DNA of 42,390 nt from Edwardsiella hoshinae NBRC 105699 = ATCC 33379 (GCF_000474215.1 NZ_BAUC01000041.1:1-42390), one strand, 5' to 3'. Counted from the stretch's first letter, positions 1 to 9,390 are shown. Translations and numbers: made by a program. The notes: generated by a model not told the origin, from the letters alone.

Positions 1-734
1 TAAGGGCCCTTCGGCGGTAAACGTCGTCGCTCTCAACTAATTTTATCGCCTCGTTCTCCTGCGATAACGAAGATGGCGTGAGCCGGAGTAGACAGAATAG
101 AACGAGTCTAGCTGAGAAAGCCGGAGCTAATATAGCTGCGGCTTTTTTATATCTCGTCACATATTCCCCGCCCGCCGCCTTCTTGGGCCATACCGCGCCG
201 AGACATTAAGATGTTGATGACGATATTCTATCGTTAGCAATATATGGGCGACGGAAAATTAAGACACCGCCATCATCACGTGGAAATAATCCCGTTCAAG
301 AAGGCCCAGTACCTGAAACCCATAAGCCCAAACGCACTCATGCTGTATTTTCGAGCTGACGGCAACGCGCCGCGACCGCTCTCCACTGGGCGACGGCTAA
401 CCCGATGATATCGTGTAAGCCAAGGTAGCGATAAAGGCTGATGGCGGTGACACGCCTAGGTGAAGAAAAATACCGTTTGCCCAGGAGTCGCCATGGCAAT
501 AGGTATTGCTGCGAACCAAGCTCAGTCACGTAGGTTGCTAGCCTAAGGAGTGATACCTAGACGAGTTGGCATATTCTCGCCGACGAGTCCTGAACGGTTT
601 AGTCAGAAATAGGAGAGTGAGAATCGACACCACAATGAATAATAAACCACTACAAGCAAATAATAAATCAATCTAACGTGCGAAGTGAGGACTTAATCTT
701 TTCAACTGCCAGACACAAAAAAGATACAACACAC
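1..734. other. Left flank without a recognisable gene
   Basis: All frames are broken by stops and I recognise no protein or RNA gene here. The longest frame, 63 codons on the minus strand at 338-529, has no family resemblance and no good ribosome binding site. A hairpin followed by six T at 119-148 looks like a terminator for a rightward transcript entering from outside the window. The stretch should be chromosomal DNA beyond the attachment site, judged from its position left of the tRNA fragment. Confidence 0.5.
119..148 (+). terminator. Rho-independent terminator, rightward
   Basis: AGCCG and AGCT arms pair with AGCT and CGGCT across an AATAT loop with one G-G mismatch, followed by TTTTTT. 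It would end a host transcript coming from the left of the window; the gene itself is not in view. Confidence 0.5.
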
Positions 735-767
735 AAAAAAGGCGCTACGCATTTAGCGTAACGCCTT
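735..767 (-). terminator. tRNA operon terminator at the attachment site
   Basis: On the minus strand a 12-bp stem (AAGGCGTTACGC with GCGTAGCGCCTT, one G-U pair) closes a TAAAT loop and is followed by TTTTTT. It sits 8 bases beyond the CCA end of the tRNA fragment, as expected for the native terminator of that host tRNA gene. Confidence 0.8.
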
Positions 768-775
768 GAAATTGT

Positions 776-822
776 TGGTGGGTCGTGACGGGATCGAACC
801 GTCGACCAATTGATTAAGAGTC
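776..822 (-). other. attL candidate: 3' half of a tRNA-Lys(CUU)-like gene
   Basis: Read on the minus strand this gives an anticodon loop CTCTTAA (anticodon CUU), the 3' anticodon strand TCAAT, variable loop TGGTC, a perfect T arm (GACGG, TTCGATC, CCGTC), acceptor strand ACGACCC and ACCA. These match tRNA-Lys except for the T stem. The 5' half is missing: the bases to the right give no D arm or 5' acceptor strand. This is what is left when a phage integrates in the 3' part of a tRNA gene and rebuilds the intact gene at its other end. The integrase lies at the opposite end of the element and points outward, so the complete tRNA should lie just right of the window. Confidence 0.75.
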
Positions 823-825
823 TAT

Positions 826-1302
826 AGAATAACATTTAAATACAACAAATTACCGCATCCTGACGCGCTCACACCGTCCCAAGTGCAAAAAGTTGTAAAA
901 ACATAGAAACACATGCCAACAGATAGTAGTCTCAGATCTGTCCCACTATCTGCCCCCAAATGAAGCTGGCCATACATCCACATGCATGACCACCTAAGCA
1001 TTTTGATTAGCAGGTAGCAGGAAATTTTTTGTACAGCGTAGACAGTCCCACATCATAGATGATTGTCAACCTCTATTGTGGCTCACCAGTTGCGTTAACA
1101 TCCTCCACACCCTAACTAATGGGGGTTATGGTGCATCATATAAAACGCGTTATGCCAGCATCAAAAATAACCAAATAAAGCAATAAATTAGAATGATAAC
1201 ATTAAATTAATTAACGCTTGTATTAATAGTAGTGCAATGATTATTAATCCACTACAATACATAATATTTCATAGCGTCACCAATCAATAGAGGAAAGGCC
1301 AC
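826..1302. other. Non-coding stretch between att and the first cargo gene
   Basis: No open frame of note and no RNA gene recognised. It is AT-rich toward the right, where the upstream region of the lipoprotein gene lies. TTGTAT near 1216 with an AT-rich block downstream could be a promoter, but the match is too weak to annotate. Confidence 0.4.
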
Positions 1303-1689
1303 ATGAAAAATTTAAAAAAAATTCACATCATTGCATTACTAATGTTATCTTTAACAGGATGCAAAAACTCACCAAGTATAAAAGAAAACGATATAAAAGG
1401 AATCTATTATTTCGATGATAAAATTAGCGTCATTCAACCATGTAATGACAACAGAATATACTGGCTAAAAGGTAAAGATGATGAGATGAACTACCTCAAA
1501 TCAGCTGTCATGAGGCGTAGCAACTCAACAAAACAAAAGCCTGTTTATGTCGAGCTAAAAGCAATTAATCTCGGATATCAACGAAATAAGCCATCTAACA
1601 CATACGATGAAAGCATGTATGTTACAAAATTAATTATGGTAGACAGCGTGGAAAATCACAAGAGTTGTAAGCAGCTTCCCATACAATAA
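1303..1689 (+). CDS. Small lipoprotein, likely lysogenic conversion gene
   Basis: The protein has 128 residues. A short basic N-terminus, a hydrophobic run and the lipobox L-T-G-C at residues 17-20 predict export and lipid attachment at Cys20. The mature part is polar with a lysine-rich stretch and two more Cys near positions 47 and 122. GAGGAAAGG lies 7 bases before the ATG. I do not recognise the family. It stands alone, on the strand opposite the tail genes, between attL and the tail-fibre block, and is much more AT-rich than its neighbours. That is the usual setting for a cargo (moron) gene expressed in the lysogen. A role at the cell envelope is inferred only from the signal peptide. Confidence 0.7.
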   Translation: MKNLKKIHIIALLMLSLTGCKNSPSIKENDIKGIYYFDDKISVIQPCNDNRIYWLKGKDDEMNYLKSAVMRRSNSTKQKPVYVELKAINLGYQRNKPSNTYDESMYVTKLIMVDSVENHKSCKQLPIQ

Positions 1690-1755
1690 ATGATAATTTA
1701 TAACAACACTCGCCTTCTATTATAAGAGCAATGGGTTTTATCTAGTCAGCTACAT

Positions 1756-1780
1756 AAAAAAGCCGCTGTAAAACAGCGGC
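1756..1780 (-). terminator. Terminator, leftward
   Basis: On the minus strand GCCGCTGT pairs with ACAGCGGC across a 3-base loop and is followed by TTTTTT. It can end the late (tail) transcript after the fibre assembly gene, and it separates that transcript from the lipoprotein gene. Confidence 0.75.
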
Positions 1781-2147
1781 AAGTCTAACAAGTTTTTACA
1801 GGAAGGCTTTTTACCTTTCGTACATGGAAAGTGTAGATGAAATATTTAATTGCAAATACTCATGATTAGCATTGTTTTTATTTTCAACTCAACATTTCCA
1901 TTATGACAAAAAGTAAGCTAATGCCCACACAACAAAAATAGCATTGTTAATCAGCATGTTATACCAATCCTATTGGTATAGATAACCAGAATGGTTCAAC
2001 CATAAACAACAGCTATCCAGATGATATAAAAATCAAAAATGTGAACCTAGTCATGGTTTGCATCATTCATCTCTGATTATATCAGTCTCGCAGTAAGGTG
2101 TGTGCATCCGCGCTGCATTTACTGATTCCTAAACCATACTACGCCAA

Positions 2148-2182
2148 AGCCCCAAGCACCTCCCAACGCTTGGGGCTTTTTT
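2148..2182 (+). terminator. Hairpin terminator, rightward
   Basis: AGCCCCAAGC pairs with GCTTGGGGCT over a 10-base loop and is followed by six T on the + strand. The minus-strand reading has only a short T run, so the + direction is preferred, but it may also slow late transcripts leaving 2238. Confidence 0.65.
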
Positions 2183-2237
2183 GGTTAGTCCTACTGGATA
2201 AGGTTATTGTTATACCCGTAATGATGCAGGAGAGTTG

Positions 2238-2768
2238 TTATTCAGGCATGGGAGGGAACGTTACAGGTAATTGACTGGTGTCTATCCGGTTGACGTTGAC
2301 GCGGAACTTTTTCCAGGCTTTCAGCCTATCCTCCTCTTCTGGTGTCGCTTCGCCAAGATCGACAGCATCCTGCAATGGGGCAATGGCCTTCGCAGCATCG
2401 GCCAGCAAGCGCTGCTTCTTCTGTTCCGCCTGGATCGTCAGTTCTCCGGTGGTGTACGTCCGAGGGACGATACTCCCATCAATAAACTGCCAGCCACCAT
2501 CACCATCCGCCCCATCAGGTAATGACTCCATTTCGACAATACTTCCCCCTTCGGGGCAAATGGCACTTGCGTCTTTATTAATGGCGCAAATCACCCCATC
2601 GGGGAGATATTTCACTTTAAACGTATCTGGCTGAAATTGTGCTATCGCTTGATACCAGTCTCGTCCTAATTCATCATGCCAAAAAAAAGCCTCAAACTGT
2701 TCAGCAATTTCTTTTTGCTCGTCAGTTTCTGGCATATATCTGGTTAGATTTTTCAAATGTAACATCAT
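2238..2768 (-). CDS. Tail fibre assembly protein
   Basis: 176 residues, of the caudoviral tail fibre assembly family (Mu gpU, P2 gpG, lambda Tfa). The N-terminal part ([15 protein letters not shown]) and the central W-x-F-x-D-G segment followed by a glutamine-rich helix are typical. These proteins act as chaperones for trimerisation of the distal fibre and usually match the fibre encoded just before. The ATG overlaps the stop of the fibre gene at 2765, so the two are translationally coupled. It is the last gene of the late operon. Family assignment is firm; partner specificity is inferred from position. Confidence 0.85.
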   Translation of the reverse strand: MMLHLKNLTRYMPETDEQKEIAEQFEAFFWHDELGRDWYQAIAQFQPDTFKVKYLPDGVICAINKDASAICPEGGSIVEMESLPDGADGDGGWQFIDGSIVPRTYTTGELTIQAEQKKQRLLADAAKAIAPLQDAVDLGEATPEEEDRLKAWKKFRVNVNRIDTSQLPVTFPPMPE

Positions 2769-3796
2769 AGACCGCCTACGTTATACCAAGTGCCATTAAT
2801 GAGTTTTTGCAATGCTCGACGATATACAGTGTCAGTGAATTCGTCTCGGTTGCTATTCAAAACACCGGTGATTACATACGGGGGTTGATCACCATAACCA
2901 GGCCCATTCCACACTTTTACTTGTTCGCGAGTTGATAACCGAATGTCTTGCACGGTTTTTGTGGCTGGCATTAGCTCAACCCAATCGCTTTCAAACCCAT
3001 AGCCATCACGCGCAGAACGATACGCAACCCCACCATTTTTACAATTAATTTTAAACTGTACCGATGGACAACTCCCAGTGCCCATATTGAAATGGAGAAT
3101 CATGCAGGAAGCGCCCCCAATATTAGCCAGATAGATGCCACTCGGCGCATTCCACGGTACTGCTTTATCGTTAGAAGCCGCAGCCCCTGTTCGCCCCAGC
3201 GCAAAGGCCGACACATCGGATGCAGTCAGAGAGATATCGGATGATAGTGCCTTGTTATTAATCCTCCTTGACGTTGGGACAGCATTATTAGCTTTGTTGA
3301 CTGTATCACGCAGGCCAGTGTTATCAATAAATTTAGATTTATTAGGAATATCAGCACCGTTTTGCGCTTTCTGTAGCGCTCCTGCGGCCTGATTGATCGT
3401 TTCTCGCAAACCAAGGTATTCGAGAACCGCATCAGTACTGGCTTTACCTATGAGATCTCGACCGACTTGCGTAAGCTCTGTTTGACCAGCAGTCTTATTA
3501 CCTGTGAAGTAGGGTAACTTGTTCTCACCAGTTGCTAGACTAGCTAACGCTGTCAACGTTTCATCACCGGATTGAAAAAGCTTCTTCATCGCTTTTAGGA
3601 GCTGTCCTCGATCCGCTTTATCCAACGAAATAGCTGCTGCCTCAATAACACCAGCGATCTCTTCTTGCAGCGAGTCAAAGTAATCATCATCCAGATCGGT
3701 GGATGGTGTTCCTGTCTGAGGATTACCACGAGTAAAACCATTCTTTCCCACCCCGAATTTATCTTTCTGTGCGGTAGGTGTATCTATACGGTGCAT
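2765..3796 (-). CDS. Tail fibre protein
   Basis: 343 residues. The N-terminus ([22 protein letters not shown], then a [22 protein letters not shown] helix) is the baseplate-attachment part seen in Mu gpS and P2 gpH type fibres. The middle is rich in short Asn/Ala repeats. The C-terminal 110 residues contain repeated aromatic positions, as in receptor-binding tips. It should form the side fibre that binds the host surface. It is short for this family, so only one fibre domain module is present, and I see no invertase or alternative C-terminal cassette beside it. Confidence 0.85.
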   Translation of the reverse strand: MHRIDTPTAQKDKFGVGKNGFTRGNPQTGTPSTDLDDDYFDSLQEEIAGVIEAAAISLDKADRGQLLKAMKKLFQSGDETLTALASLATGENKLPYFTGNKTAGQTELTQVGRDLIGKASTDAVLEYLGLRETINQAAGALQKAQNGADIPNKSKFIDNTGLRDTVNKANNAVPTSRRINNKALSSDISLTASDVSAFALGRTGAAASNDKAVPWNAPSGIYLANIGGASCMILHFNMGTGSCPSVQFKINCKNGGVAYRSARDGYGFESDWVELMPATKTVQDIRLSTREQVKVWNGPGYGDQPPYVITGVLNSNRDEFTDTVYRRALQKLINGTWYNVGGL

Positions 3797-3799
3797 GAA

Positions 3800-4384
3800 T
3801 CACTCCGGATATTTAAAAATAACGTAGGTATGTGATGGGCAAAGTTTATTCATGACGCATTCAACAACCGTATCACCCCATACTCGTAACGGTGAGTCAC
3901 ATCGATCGTTGCATGTCATCCATGTTGTTTCTGTATGTGATGGCATATTTACCTGCCAGTAATATCGCCATTCGTACGTATTTACTGCATCAGTACAGCG
4001 GGATAAACAGGTAAACGTACTTTTGTTGTATCGCGTGATTGTTGCATCAGTTCGTCCCAAAGCAGCAATCTGAGCGAGATAGAAATTCTCATTAATCCCG
4101 CCAGCCAAGTTAACCTTCGCATCCAGCCGTTGCTGACGCTGGCGAAGGGTCTGTGTCCCTGCGGGAATACATTCATCCGGCAGACCGCACAGGCGCTCCC
4201 AGCGGTTTATCAGTTCGGTGGTGGTGCGCGGATCCAGCTCCCGCATCAGGGCATCCGCACGCTGATGAGCACGGGTTAATGACGGTGCCGCACCGGCAAT
4301 CACCGGATCGCTGACCGACCACGCAGGACCGGGTGGCAACAATGCTGACAACAGAAGGATGTAGTCATCATTTGTCACGTCCAT
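3800..4384 (-). CDS. Baseplate protein, Mu gp48 / YmfQ family
   Basis: 194 residues, corresponding to Mu gp48 (P2 gpI-like role). The N-terminal pattern [16 protein letters not shown], the block [22 protein letters not shown] and the [29 protein letters not shown] stretch are family hallmarks. The protein joins baseplate wedges to the fibres. Its start overlaps the end of the gpJ-like gene by 10 bases. The C-terminal third is Cys- and Trp-rich and less conserved. Confidence 0.85.
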   Translation of the reverse strand: MDVTNDDYILLLSALLPPGPAWSVSDPVIAGAAPSLTRAHQRADALMRELDPRTTTELINRWERLCGLPDECIPAGTQTLRQRQQRLDAKVNLAGGINENFYLAQIAALGRTDATITRYNKSTFTCLSRCTDAVNTYEWRYYWQVNMPSHTETTWMTCNDRCDSPLRVWGDTVVECVMNKLCPSHTYVIFKYPE

Positions 4385-5433
4385 GAAATCCTCCCCAGTA
4401 TCGCCAGTTCATTTTTCGCAATGGAGATATTGTTAGCCGGTGCAAGCAACTGATGGCTGTATTCCCCGTTCGCACCGGAAATCGCCTCACTGATACGCGA
4501 TACCTTCAGCTCTCCCTGCGGATAACCATCACGCAGCAGGAACGAACGCAACTCCGCAGTGATGGCGGCTCGTATTTCCGGTGTGTCCGGCGTCACGCGG
4601 ATATGAAAATCCACCGTATGCGCCACCGGCCTGAACACATACAAATCAGAGCCTGCCACCGGGGCCAGTGGCTCAATGTGTTGTCTTACCGCCGTTTCCG
4701 TTGATTCTTCCGGAATGGGATTGATCAGGTCACTGCTGGCAATCATCACACCGACAGTCCCCGTTCCCATCCAGTGACGGTATGTCCATGCGCGAGTAAT
4801 GCCGGGCACTTCTTTAGCCCAGACGACATAGTCCCCGTCAGCCCCGCCCTGCGGCGTCCAGTAATACCGCTCAATGACGCGGGCGCGCCACGTTTCCAGA
4901 TCTTCAGTATCAAATCCGCCTATCAGGGTGTCAGCCACACCGGAAGACGGCAGACCATTCACCGGCGTGACCAGGATTAATGCCGTACCATCGTCAGCGT
5001 TACCGACCGCGCCTACATTTGAGCAGGCGATCGGCACGCGCAGGACACCACCGAAGCTGGTTGCATCGGCAGTTGCCATGTACTGAACCAGGTCATCGCG
5101 CTGAATAACACTCCCGGCGGTCACCTTTAGGCCATCGCTGACACCTTCCCAGCGCATATACCCGCTGGCAGCCGTGGCCCCCTTGCGCGGACACCGTTTC
5201 ATCGCAGCATGTCGCGCCAGCCAGGACTCATCGCACAGGTCAGGCAGCATGTTCATTGCCAGATAATCGATGTAACCGTAAACTGTATGCAGCGCCGCCG
5301 CATACACCTTTGCCCGCACGTCTTCATCCATGCGCCGGAGCGTGTCGCTGACGTCCATCCTGGCGAATAAATCGTTACGGAGCATACTGATATTTTCTGC
5401 CAGCGTCGGGCGCTGAAATTCACTGTCCGCCAT
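4375..5433 (-). CDS. Baseplate wedge protein, Mu gp47 / baseplate J family
   Basis: 352 residues, the size expected for Mu gp47 and the baseplate J family. Visible signatures are the N-terminal [20 protein letters not shown], the [26 protein letters not shown] segment and the final [15 protein letters not shown]. It builds the wedge ring of the contractile-tail baseplate. It overlaps both neighbours, in a tightly coupled baseplate cluster. Confidence 0.9.
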   Translation of the reverse strand: MADSEFQRPTLAENISMLRNDLFARMDVSDTLRRMDEDVRAKVYAAALHTVYGYIDYLAMNMLPDLCDESWLARHAAMKRCPRKGATAASGYMRWEGVSDGLKVTAGSVIQRDDLVQYMATADATSFGGVLRVPIACSNVGAVGNADDGTALILVTPVNGLPSSGVADTLIGGFDTEDLETWRARVIERYYWTPQGGADGDYVVWAKEVPGITRAWTYRHWMGTGTVGVMIASSDLINPIPEESTETAVRQHIEPLAPVAGSDLYVFRPVAHTVDFHIRVTPDTPEIRAAITAELRSFLLRDGYPQGELKVSRISEAISGANGEYSHQLLAPANNISIAKNELAILGRISWT

Positions 5434-5848
5434 GCGTTATCGCACTCCACAGATCATCAAAAGAAATCATTACCGGTCCGTCACGACGCCAGAGTGTGAT
5501 ACTGTTACCCAGTTCATTAATCCCGGTGCGGCGGATATCCAGATCAATACGGGACACCACGCCATCATCAATCATCCATTGCAGGCATTCACGGATATAC
5601 CCACTTACCGTCTGCACCAGCTGATTGGTCAGTTTGCTGCGCTGAAGCAGCCACAGTCGGGAGCCGTAACGGTCATTCTGTACCGCAGGCCAGGTATCCC
5701 CCCACCATCCCATCGGGACGTCGGCGTTATCATCAGGCTCCGCCCGCCGCCAGGTAAACAGGGAAATCACCACGGCGCGGGTCAGCGGATCCAGCGGTGC
5801 GCTGGCACTGGTGCGTTTACCGTTCACCGTCAGCCACAGTTCCATCAT
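5420..5848 (-). CDS. Baseplate protein, Mu gp46 / gpW-like
   Basis: 142 residues, matching the Mu gp46 family (the role of P2 gpW and T4 gp25). The segment DPLTRAVVISLFTWRRAEPDDN followed by GWWGDTW and GSRLWLLQRSKLT is diagnostic. It forms part of the inner baseplate wedge. It overlaps the spike gene upstream and the gp47-like gene downstream by a few bases. Confidence 0.88.
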   Translation of the reverse strand: MMELWLTVNGKRTSASAPLDPLTRAVVISLFTWRRAEPDDNADVPMGWWGDTWPAVQNDRYGSRLWLLQRSKLTNQLVQTVSGYIRECLQWMIDDGVVSRIDLDIRRTGINELGNSITLWRRDGPVMISFDDLWSAITHGGQ

Positions 5849-6393
5849 GCCTCCATCGCTTTATCAGGTTTGTCGGTGTTACTGCCCTGACCGTTCTCTC
5901 TGTGACGATGCCCGTTATAGGCAAGCCGCATCGCTGACATGGTGGTGCCGCTGGAGTCGCACAGGTCTTTCACCTGCCCTGTCACTTCCAGGTCCATTTC
6001 AAAACGTGCTTTAGGTGAATTGCGAAACGTGATCGTTTTACCTCCACCGTCCACCACGATCCCCTCCCGGGTCAGCGTCACGGACTGCCCCTGATCGTCA
6101 TAGATAGCCACCTCACCCGTTTGCAGCCCTTTCAGGCGGTAGCGCCGGTCTGACACCGTAACAACCACTGCATGAGAACGATCGCCATCCGGAAACAACA
6201 CCACCGCTTCCGCACCGCTGTTTGCCCTTGCGGTAAAACCGTAGGGTTCCAGATGTTCAACCCCAGCTTTGGGTTCACCGGCAATCAGGGACACATCCAC
6301 GGTCTGACATTTCGTGGCGGCACTGATACTTTTCACCACTGCCCGCCCAATCAAGCCGAGGAGTTGTCGCTGCATGGCTTCAATCGTCCTCAT
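5845..6393 (-). CDS. Baseplate spike, Mu gp45 / gpV family
   Basis: 182 residues. The N-terminal helix and OB-fold region (residues 5-95) are followed by a repetitive beta-helical C-terminus. Near the end the pattern Y-N-G-H-R-H places His162 and His164 as an H-x-H motif, which in P2 gpV and Mu gp45 binds an iron ion at the tip of the membrane-piercing spike. The protein forms a trimeric needle at the centre of the baseplate. The neighbours are the hub protein upstream and gp46 downstream. Confidence 0.9.
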   Translation of the reverse strand: MRTIEAMQRQLLGLIGRAVVKSISAATKCQTVDVSLIAGEPKAGVEHLEPYGFTARANSGAEAVVLFPDGDRSHAVVVTVSDRRYRLKGLQTGEVAIYDDQGQSVTLTREGIVVDGGGKTITFRNSPKARFEMDLEVTGQVKDLCDSSGTTMSAMRLAYNGHRHRENGQGSNTDKPDKAMEA

Positions 6394-7472
6394 CAGAACG
6401 GGTCCTCCTGTACTCTGGCTTTTTTCTTTTTCCGCGCGCCGGGGGCTTCGGGTTCAGGCAGATAAGCATCAGGCGGGCCGACACGGATTTCCGTCATGGT
6501 GCCGTTCTGGTCCTGAGTAAACGTGACTTCCGAAACAAGCAGTTCGGTATTGTCAAAACCACAGACCGGATCAAAGACAATTACCCGCTGGTTGGGCTGC
6601 CACAGCGTTCCGTTACCCTGTCGCCAGCCCTGGACCACATAGGTGGTTTCATCCGTCCGCGCCGCCCGTTGTCGGGCTTCAAAGTCAGCACGCGCAATAC
6701 AGCCTGCCCCCGTAGCCTGCCCTGTCTGCCTGATATACATCGGACGGTAACGGGCAATAAATGCGTCCTCTGTGCGGGCCCGCAGCGCGGTGGTGGTGGC
6801 CTCACCGAAATCATCGTCGTTTCCGGCACGCTGCCCCGCCACCTGGTAAACTGAAAACCGCTCCCGGATACTCTTCTCCGTATCACAAGAAAGAATGTTT
6901 TCCCCGAGTACCAGCGCGGTATGTGCCCGCGTTGAACCAATACCGCCAATCACCAGCCTGCCGTGCTGGTCGTCATAAGCCAGCGCCTGCTGCTGACCGA
7001 GTATTTTGTTGATCACCTCAATCACAGTTTCACCGTGATCAGGCTGGACATCAGGAATAACACCCGACGGCGCACCGCTGTTCACCACCTCAATGCCGAA
7101 AGGCGCAGCAAGCGCCTGCGCAATCTGTACCAGCGATCGTCCGTTAAACTGTGTCGGTTCGGCTGCACAGTCAATCAGGTCAGCAGTCAGACTACGTCCG
7201 GCAATACCGGTGCTGACCGAACGGGCATCGTAACGAACGGGGGTCGCCTCCACCCAGCCGGTGATCACCAGCTCATCACCAATCAGCACTTCCACTTTTG
7301 AACCGTTTTTAATGCGCGGCTGAAGTATGGTGATACCCTCATCTCCCGGCCACTGGCGGGTGATCTCCACGCTGAAATCCCGCGCCAGCCGTTCAATACC
7401 GGCACCGATGCGCACCGATGTCCAGCCACTCCACTCCCGGCCATTTACCTGTAGCGTGACGTTATCGTTCAT
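6393..7472 (-). CDS. Baseplate hub protein, Mu gpP (gp44) / gpD-like
   Basis: 359 residues, similar in length to Mu gpP. It starts MNDNVTLQVNGREWSGW and contains the VNSGAPSGVIPDVQPDHGETV region typical of the gpD-like hub proteins that link the tail tube to the spike. The C-terminus ends in a basic GARKKKKA stretch. It lies between the DNA circularisation protein and the spike, as in Mu. Confidence 0.88.
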   Translation of the reverse strand: MNDNVTLQVNGREWSGWTSVRIGAGIERLARDFSVEITRQWPGDEGITILQPRIKNGSKVEVLIGDELVITGWVEATPVRYDARSVSTGIAGRSLTADLIDCAAEPTQFNGRSLVQIAQALAAPFGIEVVNSGAPSGVIPDVQPDHGETVIEVINKILGQQQALAYDDQHGRLVIGGIGSTRAHTALVLGENILSCDTEKSIRERFSVYQVAGQRAGNDDDFGEATTTALRARTEDAFIARYRPMYIRQTGQATGAGCIARADFEARQRAARTDETTYVVQGWRQGNGTLWQPNQRVIVFDPVCGFDNTELLVSEVTFTQDQNGTMTEIRVGPPDAYLPEPEAPGARKKKKARVQEDPF

Positions 7473-8797
7473 TGCACCGGCACCTTTAGAGGGATCGCCG
7501 GCACAAAGCCGGGATGCGTAATGGCATTACGCCGGATAATGTCCGTATCACGCGCCGCGTTATCAAACCAGGTCGCCGCCAGCACCAGCGCGGGTAAGAC
7601 CTCATCCGGTGTGCGCTGAATGATCCGTGCAGACTGTTCAAGGCGCGTGTTGATATCCGCATTCAGAGCTGCTTTCACCCGGCGCAGTGCCAGAAACAGC
7701 GCATCACTGGTTGTACGGGACAACTCCTTATCAATTGCCTTATTCAGTGTGTCGCGAATGTCAGTCAGTTCTTCCCACGTTGGCAGGTCAACCGTGTTTT
7801 TCACCGCCGGTGCATTGTTCAGTGCCGGATGCGTGACGGAAGGCCAGCCGGTGCTCTGCGCGGGTGTGGTTGACAGCCCCGCTGCGGCATTCTGCATCAC
7901 CGAGGAAGTTGTTGGCGCAGGCAATCGGGTAACGGCATACGCCGCTTCGCTGATTGCAGTCGTACGAAGGGTGCTGGCAACCACGTTACGCTGCTGCGTC
8001 GCCGTGGTGGTGGTTTTACTGTCCGTTTTCCAGACGCCGCGCGGTTGCAGATCGCTGCCGAGGCTGACACCGGAAAGCGTTTTGATCATGGTGACCAGGT
8101 CGCTGGCATTGCCATACAGGCGTTTCCCGGTACGCCACATCTTCTGCACCTGCTCAACGAAATTTTTGCCTGACGATGGCGGCGGCAGAAGTACCGAGAT
8201 ATCCCCCTGCAACAGCCTGGCGGCATCCGATACGGCAGAATCCACCACTTTCATCGCATCAGAAACATACCCAAGCATTGTACTGGCATTACCGACGACG
8301 TCGTTCTGCACAAAATCCGCCACGCCATCGATACTGAAACCGCTGAAGCTGTCACAGATGCAGTCATCCAGTGCAGAACAAGATGACATCAGCGTCTGCG
8401 CCGTCGCCGCACCTGATGTGGGGTAAGAGAGTTCTCCTGCTTCGACAAACTTCAGGTCAAAGCGGACAATACGCCCTTCACTTTTCGATGTGCTGACCCG
8501 AACTTCCCCGTCAACACAGACTTTCAGCTCACCGTATGTCGGGTGGACCAGCGTGCCGGGACCGGGTTTATTCAGCGCGTCAATCAGGCGATCGCGCTGG
8601 TCAAAGCAGTCATCGCCCACCACATAAGCCGTGATGGACGGGCGGAAAGTGACTTTTCCCAGATCTTCGGTATAGGGCTTGTCGCGGTTCGGGTATTCGT
8701 GTGTTTCCACACGGCGACCGGTTCCAGCACTTTCTTCTTCAACCTTAAACGGCACCCCTCGAAATGATGCGTCCTGAAGCCTGTCTTTCCACGTCAT
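7469..8797 (-). CDS. DNA circularisation protein, Mu gpN-like
   Basis: 442 residues from the ATG at 8797 (MTWKDRLQDASFRGVPF). This start is preferred over one 13 codons upstream because the family begins here and because the longer version would begin inside the terminator stem at 8819-8834. The N-terminal 90 residues (R-G-V-P-F, then ETHEYPNRDKPYTEDLG) are the DNA_circ_N domain. In Mu, gpN is a tail/baseplate protein needed for infection. The rest is a long helical region. Confidence 0.88.
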   Translation of the reverse strand: MTWKDRLQDASFRGVPFKVEEESAGTGRRVETHEYPNRDKPYTEDLGKVTFRPSITAYVVGDDCFDQRDRLIDALNKPGPGTLVHPTYGELKVCVDGEVRVSTSKSEGRIVRFDLKFVEAGELSYPTSGAATAQTLMSSCSALDDCICDSFSGFSIDGVADFVQNDVVGNASTMLGYVSDAMKVVDSAVSDAARLLQGDISVLLPPPSSGKNFVEQVQKMWRTGKRLYGNASDLVTMIKTLSGVSLGSDLQPRGVWKTDSKTTTTATQQRNVVASTLRTTAISEAAYAVTRLPAPTTSSVMQNAAAGLSTTPAQSTGWPSVTHPALNNAPAVKNTVDLPTWEELTDIRDTLNKAIDKELSRTTSDALFLALRRVKAALNADINTRLEQSARIIQRTPDEVLPALVLAATWFDNAARDTDIIRRNAITHPGFVPAIPLKVPVQ

Positions 8798-8812
8798 ATA
8801 AACCCCGGATAT

Positions 8813-8834
8813 AAAAAAGCCCACCGAAGTGGGC
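8813..8834 (-). terminator. Terminator between cargo gene and gpN
   Basis: On the minus strand GCCCAC, loop TTCG, GTGGGC is followed by TTTTTT. It lies 27 bases after the PH-domain gene. It would end that gene's own transcript, while a Q-modified late transcript would read through. Confidence 0.75.
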
Positions 8835-8860
8835 ATGCAAGAAGTAATTACAGGGTAATT

Positions 8861-9238
8861 TCATCCTGCTATTTTCCTAGCTAAATGAGCCTGCAAATTA
8901 TAGATATTAGCCCCCTTGCTGAACTGTTTTTTAATCGGGTCAGCCATACCTGAAATCCATATTTTCATTTCAGCATCAAGGTCAAGATGACCAGCTGTCT
9001 CAATAGAAAAATTCGTTACCGACTTGTAAGGAATTGATCTATACTCAACTTTCTTGCCAGTAACACCCTGCTTATCGATAAAAATCAATCTTATATTTGT
9101 TAATATAATTTGATCACGAATAAGTTTATACGCGAGCTCTACTCTCTCATCCTCACCCAATACTACACCTAACTCCCTCTGTGCCTCGAGTACGTTAATT
9201 TCACCAGCATTGCCCATAATGGCATTTAACAGCCCCAT
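8861..9238 (-). CDS. PH-domain protein, cargo gene inside the tail operon
   Basis: 125 residues from the ATG at 9238. This start has GGAAGGGG just upstream and matches the usual MGLLNAIMGNAG beginning; a longer frame adds nine residues of no interest. The pattern L-V-L-GEDERVELAYKLIRDQIILTNIRLIFIDKQG.....YRSIPYKSVTNFSIET is the bacterial PH-like domain (bPH_1, found in small proteins of many genomes). There is no signal peptide, so it should be cytosolic. It is not a tail part: Mu-type phages have nothing between the tape measure and gpN. Its own terminator downstream and a possible promoter upstream make it an independent unit. Function unknown. Confidence 0.75.
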   Translation of the reverse strand: MGLLNAIMGNAGEINVLEAQRELGVVLGEDERVELAYKLIRDQIILTNIRLIFIDKQGVTGKKVEYRSIPYKSVTNFSIETAGHLDLDAEMKIWISGMADPIKKQFSKGANIYNLQAHLARKIAG

Positions 9239-9280
9239 AAAATCCCCTTCCATTGATAGCATCAAATCGTGATTGTTAGG

Positions 9281-9307
9281 TTATATCCAGTTCTGTTATC
9301 TGCCAAT
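9281..9307 (-). promoter_or_regulatory. Possible promoter of the PH-domain gene
   Basis: TTGGCA (9302-9307) and TATAAC (9281-9286) on the minus strand are separated by 15 bases, shorter than the ideal 17. It sits in the 152-base gap before the gene. Plausible but weak. Confidence 0.3.
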
Positions 9308-9390
9308 ATGTGCATGCTCGGTATCGTGATTTGCATCAATATAACCGATTTAAGTATGCTCAAATGCCATGACCGCACCGCGCGATCAAA

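Larger units (their letters stand above)
1690..2237. other. Intergenic stretch between lipoprotein gene and tail-fibre genes
   Basis: It holds no gene that I can support. It contains two terminator hairpins (1756-1780 and 2148-2182) and a short inverted repeat, ATACCAAT / ATTGGTAT with a 3-base spacer, at 1961-1979. Confidence 0.5.

Noticed and set aside
338..529. 63-codon frame on the minus strand in the left flank
   Set aside because: No ribosome binding site, no family pattern, and the neighbouring sequence is non-coding.
935..945. GATCTGTCCCA at the left and a similar AAATCTGTCCCA near the right edge (42374-42385) as att arm repeats
   Set aside because: Only about ten bases agree and the right copy lies within int coding sequence; the tRNA fragment is a better att candidate.
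1961..1979. 8-bp inverted repeat as an operator for the lipoprotein gene
   Set aside because: It lies about 270 bases downstream of the gene, not at a promoter; no function can be argued.
7620..8426. 268-codon frame on the + strand opposite gpN
   Set aside because: It is the complement of a well-supported gene and shows no protein pattern of its own.
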